Shown: piece after piece, positions 41,998-53,100 of the stretch
How positions within the stretch are numbered: position 1 is the first letter of the stretch
Layout: each line of letters opens with the position of its first letter
Notes under the pieces: model-generated
Told to the model about the DNA's origin: nothing
The model's input: only the letters and a program-made list of their open reading frames with translations
The model's database searches: none
Position numbers and translations under genes: made by a program
Assembly (NCBI GenBank): GCA_002413835.1
Contig: DHXU01000009.1
Location: 163,244-227,243 of the forward strand
Source of the DNA: Candidatus Saccharibacteria bacterium UBA5148
Lineage (GTDB): Bacteria; Patescibacteriota; Saccharimonadia; Saccharimonadales; UBA4665
Length of the DNA stretch: 64,000 bases
Direction of reading: 5' to 3'

Positions 41998-42470
41998 TGA
42001 AAAGTTCGCCCGAGTTCCGCCACGAATCAATTTTGTGTGGTTTGGAATTTCCAGAGACGCAGGCCATCGTCGCCGCCTGCCAGCATCGCACCATGGGCCG
42101 CCAGCGCAAGGGAAACTCGCCTCTGAACTTTGATTACAATATCTTACAACGCTTTCCCAAACGAGCAGTGCCGGAGTATAAGTTTCGAGTCTATCTCGTA
42201 AACGTCGGGCTCCTGACATCTGTACTGACAGAGTATGGCCAGGAACCGGCCGGTACGGTACGGCTGTACCCTGGACATGGTCTGAGCCCGGCGGCAGATG
42301 ATGATATGAGAGCCGAAGAGGCAACCCACCGGACGACCGCAGTGGAACTGTCTGAGCAACTCGATAACGCGGTTGCCAACTACCATCTTAGTTTTAATGG
42401 CATATTATCCAAGCTGTTCGATGATTTCACTGACGAACCACCGGTCCAGGACAATACAGTCTGGTTCTAA
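41997..42470 (+). CDS. Hypothetical protein coupled to orn
   Basis: The 157-residue protein with a GTG start shares a base with the orn stop; another GTG lies at 41976. It is mixed alpha/beta (YKFRVYLVNVGLLTSVLTEY), without membrane spans. No family recognised. Overlap with orn suggests one transcript. Its 3' end overlaps the convergent G5 gene by 4 bases. Confidence 0.6.
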   Translation: MKSSPEFRHESILCGLEFPETQAIVAACQHRTMGRQRKGNSPLNFDYNILQRFPKRAVPEYKFRVYLVNVGLLTSVLTEYGQEPAGTVRLYPGHGLSPAADDDMRAEEATHRTTAVELSEQLDNAVANYHLSFNGILSKLFDDFTDEPPVQDNTVWF

Positions 42471-43420
42471 TACCAGCTCGCTACGCCGCCGTGCGATGAG
42501 CAGGTGCCGCTGTGGCTCTGCGAGTAGCTGGTAGTGCCATCACGGCAGGTCGCCGTCGGACTGTAGCCGTCGAGGCTTGCACTGCCGGAATTCGTCGGGC
42601 TGGGCACGGAGTTGCCGGCGGAGTTGGTATATGTCTGCGCGACATAGGTCCCGACCGAGGTAACTTTGGTGGTCGCCGGATAGATAATGGTTGTGACCGG
42701 GGCTCTCTGGCGGCCATTTGGGTAGCAGACCTTCTTACTGCCGGTGACGCCATAGGTACTGATCCGCGACGTGCCGGCCGCCAGTGTGCTGTCGTTCTTC
42801 GTCGTACTTGTGTAGGGAATTGATAAATACTGGCAGTCATAGGGGGTATCGGTGGACGACGATTGACTGGCCGGTGAGGGTGCCGGGGAACTGTCCGGGG
42901 TAGTCGTGACCGTCCGCGGCGTCGCAATTGCTGCTTTCGACGCGGTATTAGCCAGGTCGGTCGATTCGGCTGTCTGTGTTGCTGACGCATTGGTATTGTC
43001 CAGTGCGATGCTGGCTGTAGTCGTAGCTGGCTGGTGTGCAATGGCAGAAATCGCCAGGAAGCTGGCGATAACGAAGGCGGCTACAAAAATATTCTTGATG
43101 CTTTTCTTTGGTTTCGGCGCAGCCTTCGCTGCGGCCTGTAGCGGACGGGCCGGACGTGACCGCCGGGTGGCCTGGGTGGCTACATTGGGCTGCAACATCC
43201 AGCGCCGCCCATTATGCTCCTGCAGGCTACCTGTCACGCTGATAGCCGTGTAGTCGTGTAACTCGGCTTCTTTGATGGTGGTGGCTTTCCAGATGCAGAC
43301 AACAGGGAAGTCGGCCGTCTGCAGCAGAGACTGGACAATGAACGTGCCGTCCCGCACGATTATCTTGGTTCGAACGACCTTCCCATGTACGGTCGTCAGC
43401 GTGTCTGATTGCCGATTCAT
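42467..43420 (-). CDS. Membrane-anchored G5-DUF3761 protein
   Basis: The 317-residue protein has an N-terminal domain (about 8-78) of strands that may be an OB-like fold inside the cell, a basic linker and a span at 109-127 (KNIFVAAFVIASFLAISAI). A Ser/Thr/Pro stalk follows. About 195-275 match a G5 domain (a cell-wall glycan-binding module). The C-terminal 35 residues (TATCRDGTTSYSQSHSGTCS) match DUF3761, with two Cys and His. A wall-binding envelope protein is likely. Confidence 0.82.
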   Translation of the reverse strand: MNRQSDTLTTVHGKVVRTKIIVRDGTFIVQSLLQTADFPVVCIWKATTIKEAELHDYTAISVTGSLQEHNGRRWMLQPNVATQATRRSRPARPLQAAAKAAPKPKKSIKNIFVAAFVIASFLAISAIAHQPATTTASIALDNTNASATQTAESTDLANTASKAAIATPRTVTTTPDSSPAPSPASQSSSTDTPYDCQYLSIPYTSTTKNDSTLAAGTSRISTYGVTGSKKVCYPNGRQRAPVTTIIYPATTKVTSVGTYVAQTYTNSAGNSVPSPTNSGSASLDGYSPTATCRDGTTSYSQSHSGTCSSHGGVASWY

Positions 43421-43545
43421 TTGCTAGCGCACCACCTTATCTGTAAATTACTATACGCTTAAGCTTAAATTAAGCCAAGCGTCGACAAGCCAAAGAATAT
43501 GCCGCAAAACCGGTCGGAGGCTATGACAATATGTCCGAACTCCAT

Positions 43546-43551
43546 TACACT
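43546..43551 (+). promoter_or_regulatory. -10 box of the polysaccharide locus
   Basis: TACACT, 7 bases before ATG 43559; the only promoter-like site before the run of same-strand glycan genes. Confidence 0.45.
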
Positions 43552-43558
43552 AGACTTG

Positions 43559-44839
43559 ATGTTTATGTTAACGAAGCTCTCAAATCTAGCCAAAACAATG
43601 AAGTCGAACGACTTTATACGCCATAATGCTATCTATTTTATTGGCTCGCTGGCTATCTCGGCGCTCAACTACTTATATTATCCGGTGCTGGGCCGGTTGC
43701 TGCCGCTGGAATCGTTCGGCGAACTGCAGGTGCTCATCTCGTTGTTTACGCAGATGACGATATTCGTGACGGTGCTGACACTGGTATCCACCAATATCAT
43801 CAGCAACGAAACAGATACAGATGTCGTCAACAAGACGGTCAGCGAGCTGGAGAAGATTACATTGTACGTCGGTTACGCCCTCATGGCGGTCGTCATCATA
43901 CTGGCGCCGCATCTGCAGTCAGCACTGAAGTTCGAATCGGCCTGGCCGTTCATTATCATCGGGCTGGTTTTCCTGGCCGGGATAACCACCGGCTTCCGGA
44001 CGGCCTATCTGCGGGGTAAGAGCGCCTTCCTGGGTGCGACGATCGCCGGGTTGTTAACTGCGGCTTCGAAGATTGCTGCTTCGGCGCTGCTGGTGCTGGC
44101 CGGCTACAAAACGTCCGGCGCAGCCGGCGGTATACTGGCGGCGCAGCTGATCGGCCTGGGATATGCAGCTTACAAGGCCCGCAAGCTCGGCTTCATCAAA
44201 CATCGCTCCGGTGTCCGTCCGGATTGGGCATTGCTGCGGCCACAGGCCAGATATGCCGGGCTGGTGCTGTTCGTGTCGCTCGTCACGACGCTGCAATACA
44301 GTGCTGATGTCACGATTGTGAAATACCTGTTCTCGCCGGAAATTGCTGGGCAGTACGCTGGTATCGCGACTATCTCGCGGATCGTGCTGTTTCTGACCGG
44401 CTCGTTCTCTGTCGTGTTGCTGTCGGCGGTCAAAATCAACCGTCAGCCCCGGGACAACAGCAATCTGCTGATTCGGTCGCTGCTGATGACGCTGGCGCTT
44501 GGTGGCTCGGCAACGATTATATTTACATTCTTCCCGACACAGGTCATCCACCTGCTGTTCGGGGCAAAGTACGATGCCTTTGCACATCTGTTGCCGTTAC
44601 TCAGCATCGCCATGCTGATGATGTCGCTGTCCAATCTCATCGCCAATTATCATATCGCACTGCGGCATTACCGGGTGATGTGGTTCGTCGGGATCGGGGC
44701 GCTGGTCACTGTTATTCTACTGCTGCTCGGCCACGGATCGCCGGACGCTGTCGTCCGCAGTCTGGCTATCGGCAGCGGCTCGATGCTGGCCGGGCTCCTG
44801 GGGTGGACTGGCTATAGAGCCGGATTTAAGTTACAGTAG
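43559..44839 (+). CDS. Oligosaccharide flippase (Wzx/MATE-like)
   Basis: The 426-residue protein has about 12 spans and typical polysaccharide-exporter features (IGSLAISALNYLYYPVLGRLL, ESFGELQVLISLFTQ). It would flip lipid-linked glycan across the membrane. I start at ATG 43559, 7 bases after TACACT; the frame before it has no promoter or Shine-Dalgarno site. First gene of the envelope polysaccharide cluster. Confidence 0.88.
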   Translation: MFMLTKLSNLAKTMKSNDFIRHNAIYFIGSLAISALNYLYYPVLGRLLPLESFGELQVLISLFTQMTIFVTVLTLVSTNIISNETDTDVVNKTVSELEKITLYVGYALMAVVIILAPHLQSALKFESAWPFIIIGLVFLAGITTGFRTAYLRGKSAFLGATIAGLLTAASKIAASALLVLAGYKTSGAAGGILAAQLIGLGYAAYKARKLGFIKHRSGVRPDWALLRPQARYAGLVLFVSLVTTLQYSADVTIVKYLFSPEIAGQYAGIATISRIVLFLTGSFSVVLLSAVKINRQPRDNSNLLIRSLLMTLALGGSATIIFTFFPTQVIHLLFGAKYDAFAHLLPLLSIAMLMMSLSNLIANYHIALRHYRVMWFVGIGALVTVILLLLGHGSPDAVVRSLAIGSGSMLAGLLGWTGYRAGFKLQ

Positions 44840-44857
44840 TACTATGGGTAACGTATC

Positions 44858-45832
44858 ATGGAGGGTATCGGCTTGGGAAGTTCTGTTATTTCAGTTGTCA
44901 CACCCGTCTATAACGAGTCTGAGAACATACCACTTTTCTACGCCGAACTTCTGAAGGTTACGCGTGCGCTGGAGCACGATTTTGAACTAATATTTGTAGA
45001 TGATGGTAGCTCTGACGATTCAGTCAAAGTAGTCGAATCGTTGGCCGCCGAAGTCAAAAACGTCGAGAACTTTGGCATCAAGCTGATTGAACTTTCCCGT
45101 AATTTCGGTAAAGAAATCGCCACCACCGCTGGTATCGAAGCCGCCCGCGGCGACGCCGTCATCATCCTCGATGCCGACTTACAGCATCCGATCGATATGA
45201 TTCCCGCGTTTATCCGCAAATGGGAAAGAGGCTACGACGTCGTGGTCGGTGTCCGAGCCACGGACGGCCATTACAGTACCGTCAAAAAGGCCGGCTCAGA
45301 GCTGTTCTACAAGATCATGAACCGGATATCCGAGACGAAGCTCGTGCCGCATTCCACCGACTTCCGGCTGCTGGACCGCAAGGTCGTCGAGGCATTCCGG
45401 AGTTTCACGGAGCGCCAGCGCATTACCCGGGGGCTCATCGACTGGCTCGGGTTCAAACGCGGCTTTGTGCACTTCGAGACAGGGGAGCGCCTGCACGGCG
45501 AGCCGAGTTATAGCACGCGCAAGCTCGTCAAACTGGCGCTGAACAGCTTCACAGCGCACAGCTTGTTCCCACTACGGATTGCCGGCTATATGGGCGTCAT
45601 ATTTATGGTCGTCTTCGGAGCGCTTGGGCTGTTTACCTACATCGAAGTCTTCCTGGCGCACGACCCGATGGGTCTGCGTATAACCGGAACAGCACTTCTC
45701 GGCCTGCTGATGCTGTTTGCTATTGGTATCCTGCTGGCATGTCTCGGGCTTATCGCGCTGTACATAGCCAGTATCCATGGTGAAGTCATCAACCGGCCGC
45801 TGTACGTCGTCCGACAGAATAAGGAGTTATAG
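44858..45832 (+). CDS. Family 2 glycosyltransferase, polyprenyl-phosphate type
   Basis: The 324-residue GT-A enzyme (SVVTPVYNESENIPLF, VDDGSSDDS, DADLQHP with the metal-binding Asp) is followed by two C-terminal spans (about 235-300). This is the ArnC/DPM1/GtrB layout that puts a sugar onto polyprenyl phosphate. A TTG at 44873 has a better Shine-Dalgarno site (TGGAGGG) than ATG 44858, so the protein may be 5 residues shorter. Confidence 0.9.
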   Translation: MEGIGLGSSVISVVTPVYNESENIPLFYAELLKVTRALEHDFELIFVDDGSSDDSVKVVESLAAEVKNVENFGIKLIELSRNFGKEIATTAGIEAARGDAVIILDADLQHPIDMIPAFIRKWERGYDVVVGVRATDGHYSTVKKAGSELFYKIMNRISETKLVPHSTDFRLLDRKVVEAFRSFTERQRITRGLIDWLGFKRGFVHFETGERLHGEPSYSTRKLVKLALNSFTAHSLFPLRIAGYMGVIFMVVFGALGLFTYIEVFLAHDPMGLRITGTALLGLLMLFAIGILLACLGLIALYIASIHGEVINRPLYVVRQNKEL

Positions 45833-45834
45833 CT

Positions 45835-46941
45835 ATGAACATACTCTGGTTTAGCTGGAAAGACATCACCCATCCGTTGTCAGGAGGTGCCGAAGTCGTT
45901 ACCAATGAATTGGCAACCCGGCTGGTGCGGGATGGCCACGAAGTTACTTTAGTCACCGGTAGCTACAAAGGCGCCGCACCAACTGCGACTATCAATGGCT
46001 ACAGCGTCATCCGGACTGGCAACCGCGTTAGCGTGTATTACAAAGCCTGGCAGTATTACCGCCAACATTTACGCGGCTGGGCCGACCTGGTGATAGACGA
46101 AGTCAATACCATACCATTCTTTGCGAAGTTCTATGCCGGCGAGCGGAATATTCTGTTCGTGCACATGCTGTGCCGGGAAATATGGTTCTACCAATTGCCG
46201 AAATGGCTCGGTTGGGTCGGCTATGTCATCGAACCGCTGTATATCCGGATGCTGTCTGACCGCAAGGTCATAACGGTGTCAGAAAGTACCCGGGCTGATC
46301 TGGTGCGGCACGGCTTCATACCAGAGAATGTCTCGATTATCTCTGAAGGTATCGAGATGGATCCAATCGCCGACCTAGGGTCGGTCAGTAAATATGATAC
46401 GCCGGCTCTGCTAAGCCTCGGATCGGTGCGGCCGATGAAACGAACGCTCGACCAGGTGAAGGCCTTCGAGCTCGCCAAACGGGATATACCTGAGCTGAAA
46501 CTCAAGCTAGCCGGTGACCACAACGGCAGTTATGGCAGCAAAGTCCTGGAACATATCCGCAACAGCCCCTTCGCAGCTGACATAGAAGTGCTCGGCCGGG
46601 TGAGCAAAGCCAAAAAGGTCGAACTTATGCAGAAATGCCACCTAATCATGGTAACTTCTGTCAAAGAGGGCTGGGGACTGATTGTTACTGAGGCGGCCAG
46701 CCAGGGTGCTCCAGCCGTTGTCTACGATGTCGATGGTCTGCGCGATAGCGTCCGGCACGGGGAGACGGGGCTGATCGCCGCCCGAAACACGCGTGAATCA
46801 CTGGCTGCCATCATAATACGTACGCTCACAGATACCGATTTATATTCCAAACTGCGTCAGGGCGGCTGGAAATGGGGGAAGACGATTACATTTGATACGT
46901 CATACCGAAACTTCAAGGAGGGAATACAACTTGATGTCTAA
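45835..46941 (+). CDS. Family 4 glycosyltransferase
   Basis: The 368-residue GT-B enzyme has an N-terminal HPLSGGAEVVTNELATRL motif and a C-terminal donor site with SLGSVRPMKR, VTSVKEGWGLIVTEAASQG (E-x7-E pattern). AAGGAG precedes the ATG, 2 bases after the previous stop. It overlaps the next glycosyltransferase by 8 bases, so the genes are one operon. Confidence 0.92.
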   Translation: MNILWFSWKDITHPLSGGAEVVTNELATRLVRDGHEVTLVTGSYKGAAPTATINGYSVIRTGNRVSVYYKAWQYYRQHLRGWADLVIDEVNTIPFFAKFYAGERNILFVHMLCREIWFYQLPKWLGWVGYVIEPLYIRMLSDRKVITVSESTRADLVRHGFIPENVSIISEGIEMDPIADLGSVSKYDTPALLSLGSVRPMKRTLDQVKAFELAKRDIPELKLKLAGDHNGSYGSKVLEHIRNSPFAADIEVLGRVSKAKKVELMQKCHLIMVTSVKEGWGLIVTEAASQGAPAVVYDVDGLRDSVRHGETGLIAARNTRESLAAIIIRTLTDTDLYSKLRQGGWKWGKTITFDTSYRNFKEGIQLDV

Positions 46942-47749
46942 ACCGCTCGTCTCAGTCATAGTCCCTACCTATAATAGCACCCAGTTTCTGGACGCCTGCC
47001 TGAAGTCGATTGCCGACCAGACATACAAAAATATCGAACTGATTGTCGTCGACAATAATTCAAAGGATGACACTAAGGCAATCGCCAAGCGCTATACGGA
47101 CAAGGTGTATAACCGGGGACCGGAGCGGTCAGCACAAGTAAATTACGGCGTCGAAATGGCAAAAGGGGAATACGTCTATAAGGTTGATTCGGATTTCGTG
47201 CTGGAATCTACTGTAATCGACGAGTGCATCAGCGAAATACAAAAAGGCTTTGATGCAATCGTCGTGCACAATTCACCAGACGTGAGTGTAAGCTGGATAG
47301 CCAAGATCCGAAAGTTCGAAGTAGATATGTATAAATATGACCTTACGCATTCGTCTGCGCGGTTTGTAAAAAAAGATGTCTACCTGGCAATTGGCGGATT
47401 TAACTCTGCGATAACTGCTGGTGAGGATTATGATTTTCAAAACAAACTGAACCGGCAGGGTTACAAAACAGGCTTTATACATGCCGAGGCTTTGCATCTC
47501 GGTGAACCAAGGAAGTTTTGGCCGCATATGAGGAAATATTATGAGTATGGTAAAGACTTTGTACATTATAGAGATGCCAATAAAGAAGAATCCAAAGAGC
47601 AGCTGGGCATTAAACGTAATGTCTACTTGAAGAACAGGAGTAAATTTGCACGACACCCATTGATTGGTGTTAGCTTTATCATCTATAACTCTTTTAAATT
47701 TAGCGCAGGCGGATTTGGTTTTTTGTTTGCGAAGTTGAGTCATAAATAA
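46934..47749 (+). CDS. Family 2 glycosyltransferase
   Basis: The 271-residue GT-A enzyme has SVIVPTYNSTQFLDACL, VVDNNSKDDT, KVDSDFVL (DxD-like) and an acceptor region with GGFNSAITAGEDYDF. ATG 46934 is taken because AAGGAGGG lies before it, within the end of the GT4 gene. Base composition shifts to AT-rich in its second half (about 47.3-47.5 kb), the left edge of the AT-rich island. Confidence 0.9.
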   Translation: MSKPLVSVIVPTYNSTQFLDACLKSIADQTYKNIELIVVDNNSKDDTKAIAKRYTDKVYNRGPERSAQVNYGVEMAKGEYVYKVDSDFVLESTVIDECISEIQKGFDAIVVHNSPDVSVSWIAKIRKFEVDMYKYDLTHSSARFVKKDVYLAIGGFNSAITAGEDYDFQNKLNRQGYKTGFIHAEALHLGEPRKFWPHMRKYYEYGKDFVHYRDANKEESKEQLGIKRNVYLKNRSKFARHPLIGVSFIIYNSFKFSAGGFGFLFAKLSHK

Positions 47750-47813
47750 AGCATTTATGATTATTTCGAACCATACAATCACAACTAATGCGCAAAGCGA
47801 GTCAATATAACAA

Positions 47814-49019
47814 ATGATTATTTACCATATTGAATTTGCGAAGACGGGTACCTCATTAAGTGGAGGTGAGGTTACGATGCTCGAGATAATAAAAGAATTC
47901 AGTAACCGAGGCCATCAAAATATACTCTTAACTACAGATAATGGACGTAAAGCATATAAAGCTTATCTGCCTGCCGATACCAAGGTAACTTATAAAATAA
48001 TCAAATCTTTTAGAGCTGAACAGAGGTTAGGTGTTTTCTTATCGTACTTACATCGGATATATTTAGAGAATCAACTACTACGCACTCTTCATATAAATGA
48101 TGAGGATCTAATAATATGCCATTCAGACTTTTTCCCGAACAGTATTGCAAATCGGAAAATGTTAAATATTAACCGAAGAGCTCATTCTGCTGCATTTCTA
48201 CACATGCTGGCGCCAAGTATAATTCGAGGGTATGAGGGTGAATATACAGGAAGACTACAATTTCCAAGGTTGACTATCATCCATTATCGACTGAATCAAT
48301 GGCTATATAAAAAGCTGATGCAAAAACAAACCGTTATTTTTACGGTTAATCTGATTTATGAAAAGTATTTAAAAAAAAATTACCCAAGCAATAAAGTAAA
48401 GGTTATATTAAGCTTTGGAGGCGCCTCTAGCATAAACCACAAACTAAAAGTGAGGAGAAAAAAGTACGATATCGTATGGGTCGGTAGGTTCCATGCCCAA
48501 AAAGGACTTAAAGACTTCATACATATAGTAAAAGAAGTTTCGTTACATATACCTGAAGTTAAGGTGGCAATCTTAGGTGGTGGAGATTATAGAATATTGA
48601 AAACTGTCAGACAAGAAATCAAACGCCTCGGCATTCAACAAAATATAGAATTTGCCGGCTTCGTAACGGGCGATGAAAAGTATGACTATATATCAAAATC
48701 AAAAATTTTTGCAATGACCAGTCATTACGAAAGCTTTGGCCTAGTTATATTAGAGGCCATGTCAGTAGGTTTGCCCATTGTCGCATATGGCCTCCCTGTA
48801 TTTTCCATATATGGGAATGGGATTATCAGAGTTCCAACTCTTCAGACTAAATTATTTGCTACTGAAACATTGAAACTCCTGAATGACAGAAAGGCGTATA
48901 AACTTGCATCGAATAATGCCAGACAAGTTGCTAATACACATTCTTGGACGAGTACGGCCGACGAAATGTTAACAATATTGGGACTTCAGAACAGTGAAGG
49001 TAGTATAAAAAATGTCTAA
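47814..49019 (+). CDS. Family 4 glycosyltransferase (AT-rich island)
   Basis: The 401-residue GT-B enzyme has an N-terminal SGGEVTMLEIIKEFSNRGH and a donor-binding half with VGRFHAQKGLKDF and SHYESFGLVILEAMSVGLP, typical of GT4. Codons are strongly A/T-biased (AAA, ATA, TTA), unlike the GT4 at 45835. It overlaps the next gene by 8 bases. Confidence 0.92.
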   Translation: MIIYHIEFAKTGTSLSGGEVTMLEIIKEFSNRGHQNILLTTDNGRKAYKAYLPADTKVTYKIIKSFRAEQRLGVFLSYLHRIYLENQLLRTLHINDEDLIICHSDFFPNSIANRKMLNINRRAHSAAFLHMLAPSIIRGYEGEYTGRLQFPRLTIIHYRLNQWLYKKLMQKQTVIFTVNLIYEKYLKKNYPSNKVKVILSFGGASSINHKLKVRRKKYDIVWVGRFHAQKGLKDFIHIVKEVSLHIPEVKVAILGGGDYRILKTVRQEIKRLGIQQNIEFAGFVTGDEKYDYISKSKIFAMTSHYESFGLVILEAMSVGLPIVAYGLPVFSIYGNGIIRVPTLQTKLFATETLKLLNDRKAYKLASNNARQVANTHSWTSTADEMLTILGLQNSEGSIKNV

Positions 49020-50106
49020 AATAGTATTGCTAGGCTCATACGGTCGCGGTAATGTGGGGGACGATGTATTTTTGGTCGCACTGACAAAATTATTAGGCAG
49101 GCACACTGTAACTGCAAATTCGGCCCACAATGACTTGCTGCCCACTGAAGTAATTAATAAAATCTCAACTATATCCACGATTAGTAATAAAGATATCATA
49201 GATAAACTAAAAGTATTTTTAAAGGCCGATTATATAATATATGGCGGGGGTGATTTATGGGTTGAACTTTATGGCTCAAGATTTCCGCGCATAGCTTTGT
49301 GGAAAATGGCCGTTGTAAATACGGTAGCTAAGGTATCGAGAAAAAAAGTTATTTATGTAGGATGCGGATGTGGGAATATTCGTGGGTTTTCATTACTCTT
49401 AGCGAAGTATTCTGCATTGCTAGCAAATCTGATTATATTCAGGGATGAAATAAGCAGACAAAAAATAAGAAAAGATGCTAAGACACAAGTACTGCCAGAT
49501 CTGTCGATTACATTATCTTCTAAAGATATAAAGCTTGTTAATAATGTAGTCAAGACGCTAGGTATAATCCCAATGTATTACATTCCCGATCCAGTCGCTA
49601 ATTATCCCAAGTATTTAGCGCAAATGATCAGTAGTTGCCAATATGCACTCAAGCAAAATATTTCAGTGAAGCTTATACCAATGCTCAAAGACCCGGCGAT
49701 ATATGATGATGTTAAGGTCTGCGATGATATATTCAAGAGTGTTAAGGCTTTGGATATAGGTGCCGACATATCTATACTCAAAGAAGTGGACTCCTCTAAT
49801 ATAAATGATATATTGCAGACTATCGATGTGTGCTTATCAACGCGGCTGCACGGGTCAATACTTGCGGCTTGGTTGCATGTCCCAGTAATAGGAGTATCTT
49901 ATAGGCCAAAAGTGTCTCGATTCTTGAAAAGCGTAGGCCTCGAAATTAGTTCAATTGATATTCATGATACAGACAGCCTGAATGACAAAATGGATTTGTG
50001 CTTCAAGAATCCTAATATGTTCACGATTGATCCGACATACCTAAAGACTTTAAGAACGGAAGCGCGTAAAGAATATATTAAAACTTTCAAGACACATGTT
50101 ATTTGA
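49012..50106 (+). CDS. Polysaccharide pyruvyltransferase family protein
   Basis: This 364-residue protein belongs to the CsaB/WcaK family, which adds pyruvate ketals to surface glycans. It begins VLLGSYGRGNVGDDVFLVAL, has YGGGDLW and FRDEISRQ, and ends with the STRLHGSILAAWLHVPVIGV motif. Pyruvylated glycans can anchor SLH-domain proteins or give charge; no SLH protein is seen here. AT-rich; coupled to both neighbours. Confidence 0.88.
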   Translation: MSKIVLLGSYGRGNVGDDVFLVALTKLLGRHTVTANSAHNDLLPTEVINKISTISTISNKDIIDKLKVFLKADYIIYGGGDLWVELYGSRFPRIALWKMAVVNTVAKVSRKKVIYVGCGCGNIRGFSLLLAKYSALLANLIIFRDEISRQKIRKDAKTQVLPDLSITLSSKDIKLVNNVVKTLGIIPMYYIPDPVANYPKYLAQMISSCQYALKQNISVKLIPMLKDPAIYDDVKVCDDIFKSVKALDIGADISILKEVDSSNINDILQTIDVCLSTRLHGSILAAWLHVPVIGVSYRPKVSRFLKSVGLEISSIDIHDTDSLNDKMDLCFKNPNMFTIDPTYLKTLRTEARKEYIKTFKTHVI

Positions 50107-50113
50107 AAAGGGT

Positions 50114-53100
50114 ATGATGCGTAGCTTCAAGCCTCTGATATTACGGTTGTGGCCGTATCTATCAATCATCATTGTGTATGTCACATTATTTTTACCTACT
50201 ATCCATGGAATAGGACAATATTGGGATTGGTCGTTTCCAGTATTTAAATCAGATATGCCAAACTTGTATGATTATAAATCCGCAAGCTGGAACGAATCAG
50301 GCCAAGGCTCTATACTTGGATACTCGTCAGACATATATTTAAGATATGCAATTAGTCATATCCCTTTCCTGCAACCTGAGTATGTGCGCTATGTACTGCT
50401 TGTTGCCATATTCTCATTAGGCACTTACTTCATGTATAAGATAAGCGTGCGTAAGCTGCCTGCCGCGTATGCATTACTTGTTTCATTTTTAGTATTAATA
50501 AATCCTGCTATTTTTTATAAGCTTACAGCTGGGCATTTCAATTACATCTTTTCTTTCACAATATTCATAGGTATTTTATTTGTACTCATCAGATATGGGA
50601 ATAACACATATGTAAAAGCCGTACTTCTAGGAATTGCTCTTGCAATTGTCGGGGCTCAAATACAATTCTTCTTTTTTACCGCGTTTTTATTTTTGTTGTT
50701 TAGTGTCATTGCGAAGAATAATGTCCATTTTCGCTTTATAGTTGTAAGTATAATTATTGGAGTCTTATTGCATGCAATATGGATTTTGCCATTTTTGGTT
50801 ACTGGCAGTGGTGATGTAGTCGCAATCGCAGCTAATGCGAAAGTCGTCAGCGTAGCGCGCTCAATGCGACAAAATTACATCGATACATTTACATTAGTAT
50901 TTTCACAGGCCACGCAACTCAGCAACTTTATGCCTAAGTTGCTGACAATATTTTGTTCCTTTTTGTTTCCATTAGCCATTATCCCAGTTGTGCAACATAA
51001 GTCACAAAAGAAAAAATTAATTATCCTTCTAGTGCTGCTGCTCCTGCTAGTACTATTGAGTACCGGTATTTACAATAGTCTTCAAATTCCACTAGTATCC
51101 CTTATTTACCCAATGTTTCGTGAGGTAGGTCATTTTGCGCCACTTGTTGTCTTAGTATTAGCGACAATAATAGTTATCTCCTTTCAAGGTAGCCGCAATT
51201 GGTATAGATTGCTCATGCCAATGTACTTACTCATTTTTGTCGTTATCAACGGTATATTCTACTTTGGTAATTTTCAGACTGTTGATTTAGCGTCATTCAG
51301 GAAGCAGACTAGCGTTTTTCATGCAAATCTTGTTAGGCTAAATAAGACTGATAGGGTACTCTATTATCCCTTCTTTGACCAATATTCCATAAGAACTAAT
51401 ACGACTCAGATGCATAATAATCATCCTCTCACCAATTCAGGGCATGATAGCTTGTTTACATTTTCGGGAGTTCCATTTGTTAGCAATGTCGTGAATCTCA
51501 ACTCGGGGGAGAATAGTCTGCAAGTCGACTTACTGAATAATTACCAACTCGATAAATTCATAGCGAATGGTGTCACATATATTTATGATCTTTCCGGAGT
51601 GTATAAATCAAACATCACAAATTTCATACCTGCACATGTTATTGACAAAGATCCTGTAATCGGACAACAGCGAAGTGATTTTTTCAATGACTTAATTACT
51701 GCTAATCCTAATACATTGTCTAAGATTGCTCCTGGCATATTTAAAATCCAGACACCTCAGAAGCAAGTTATGGCATTCCATAACTTGCTTCAAGTAGGGC
51801 CAGGCGAACAGCTAACTAGTGACGACTACCGATTTGCTACAAGTGTAGCTCCGACCGCGGCTGCTTTTAGGAGGTTAGGTGCAAATGCACGACAAGATGA
51901 ATTAAATTATAAATCACTATTTCGTGTTAGCAATATCAACCTTAACGATGGGACACTTACTCAAAAATTACCGAAAAGTAAGCATACGTGGAGTATATAC
52001 GGGAGAGAAGATTTAACCGATATAAATTATTCTTTTGTAGATGGAAAATTAGTTCTCGACGCTAGGCCACCAGGCGCTATCGTGGGGATATCAAAAGAAA
52101 AAAATGTGGAAACATTCGATCATAAATATGTGGTCCCTTTCGTGGGTAGTACAGGCTATATTTCTAATGCAGGCAGTTTAATAAGATTTAGTGAAGGTTC
52201 TGTTGGGCAGTTCAATCTAAAATCTGCGAATAAATCCATTATATTATTTAGAGGCTCCCAGGACAACGTTATAAAGAACAGTAGCTTCGATGATGGTTTG
52301 TGGTACCCGCAGGTAGGAGATTGTAATAAATACGACGATAACCCAGATATCGGAATGGCTTTAATAAAAAGGCTGGGAGGCCGATCAAATGTTCTTCAGT
52401 TGTCTGCACACAGGCACAACGCATGCACTGAACAAACGGTTCCGATACAGGGAGGTAAAAAATATAATTTTCATCTTGCTTTTAATAGCCCAAATGCAGA
52501 AAATGCAGAATATACTATTCAGTTTAATGATCAAAAAAGAACTGTTATCTCTCAAAACATCGCGATTAATAGTAATGATTGGGAGGATAATAACCGCATT
52601 ATAGATGCGCCCACAGGGGCGACTACTGCCAAGGTATATCTCTATGCAAATGAACACGACGGTGTAGATAGTACTGTAAACAACTACGATGATCTTTCTT
52701 TGACTGAGTTAGAAGATGCCACTAGCTATACCTTGAATTCTAATGACCAACAATATCGGCTTTTGGGCCAAGCTAATGCAATCAAACAGCAGGATATTAA
52801 ATATCAAACAGGCAAACCATTGACCAACATAATAGAAAACTACTCATTCGAAAAAAGTCTTTGGCAAGCAAAAGTTGGAGACTGCAATAGATATGACAAT
52901 AATGCAGAGATCTCAATGACAAGAGACACTTCTACATACTCTGACGGCAAAGCTTCACTCCGTCTAGCAAGTGTCAAGCATTCTGCTTGTAGCTCGTTGA
53001 CGGTTAATGTAGATGAATTGCAGCAGTATCTATTGAGCATCGATTACAGGACGAGCAAGGGGGGGGCAGGCCGCCTATAATATCGTCTTTAATAATACTA